The notes below the pieces were generated by a model that saw only the letters and a list, made by a program, of their open reading frames with translations, was not told where the DNA came from and searched no databases. Shown here one piece after another: positions 35,356-35,462 of a stretch of DNA of 35,462 bases (the first letter of the stretch is position 1; every line of letters begins with the position of its first letter). The position numbers and the translations under genes are program-made. The stretch lies in NCBI RefSeq assembly GCF_000003605.2, contig NW_003155741.1:52990-88451 (forward strand), read 5' to 3'. Origin of the DNA: Saccoglossus kowalevskii (taxonomy: Eukaryota; Hemichordata; Enteropneusta; Harrimaniidae).

Positions 35356-35462
35356 AGCTCCGCTGTCGACTTTGTCGAGCGGAGCTTATCATATGAGTGA
35401 TTGTCCGTCGTCGTTCGTGTCAATGTTTTACTTTTTCGAATTCTTCTTGAAAACTACAAGTC
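35356..35462 (+). mobile_element. Second copy of the hairpin-headed element, cut by the window edge
   Basis: After a T-run the text AGCTCCGCTGTCGACTTTG and the whole hairpin match 16224-16254. The following TTATCATATGAGTGATTGTCC also matches. Small differences then appear in the CCG-rich part, and homology resumes in ACTTTTTCGA and CTTCTTGAAAA. Both copies point the same way, one in each intron flanking the exon. Confidence 0.9.

Noticed and set aside
1-35462. miR-153, known to sit in introns of vertebrate PTPRN and PTPRN2
   Set aside because: I looked for the seed context TTGCATAGTCAC on both strands. The nearest texts (TGTATAGTCACAGG near 751 and a minus-strand GGCATAGTCACC near 33375) lack the seed and show no precursor hairpin.

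Overview
This is AT-rich animal DNA that is almost entirely non-coding. I see no operons, no ribosome binding sites and no long open frames. What is present is one spliced exon, several families of inverted-repeat mobile elements, one tRNA-derived SINE, minisatellites and simple repeats. The mobile-element content, above all the T-run plus AGCTC hairpin element seen twice, is of a kind I associate with molluscs and other spiralians. A bivalve or related spiralian is my best guess, but it is an inference.

The only exon I can defend is at 34757-34960 on the plus strand. It encodes 68 residues in phase 0 at both ends: a juxtamembrane stretch, one transmembrane helix, a basic stop-transfer segment and a polar cytoplasmic stretch ending in DYQ. 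It aligns by eye with the transmembrane region of the IA-2/phogrin receptor-type phosphatase-like proteins (PTPRN, PTPRN2) of dense-core secretory vesicles. If so, at least 34.7 kb upstream is probably one large intron and 34961 onward is the next one. Long T-runs greatly outnumber long A-runs on the plus strand, which fits an intron transcribed in that direction.

Layout: 1-410 is a 34-bp tandem repeat. 1124-1337 is an inverted-repeat element (MITE). 1684-1721 is a doubled 19-mer. 2339-2503 is a 28-bp tandem repeat. 8552-8843 is open on both strands but unidentified. 9606-10200 may be the 3' end of a LINE on the minus strand. 10973-12420 is a 17-bp satellite whose unique leader is duplicated 1009 bp away. 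12467-12822 is an array of 44 octamers that vary at one position only. 13687-14003 is a GC-rich inverted-repeat element. 15504-15638 is a 61-bp tandem repeat. 16224-16930 is a hairpin-headed element with three internal 157-163 bp repeats, and a second copy begins at 35356. About 17105-17275 is a minus-strand SINE. 18481-18683 is a second MITE like the first. 22144-22482 holds nested fold-back sequences. 24934-25153 is a weak candidate exon with a strong donor. Sites resembling RFX X-boxes are scattered through the window, two of them in the last 1.3 kb before the exon.

The window shows no multi-gene system. The points most worth following are the octamer array whose only variable base is the degenerate W of the GATA-factor site, the RFX-like sites near an IA-2 exon, the forkhead-like motif in each unit of the first repeat, and the duplicated satellite leader.
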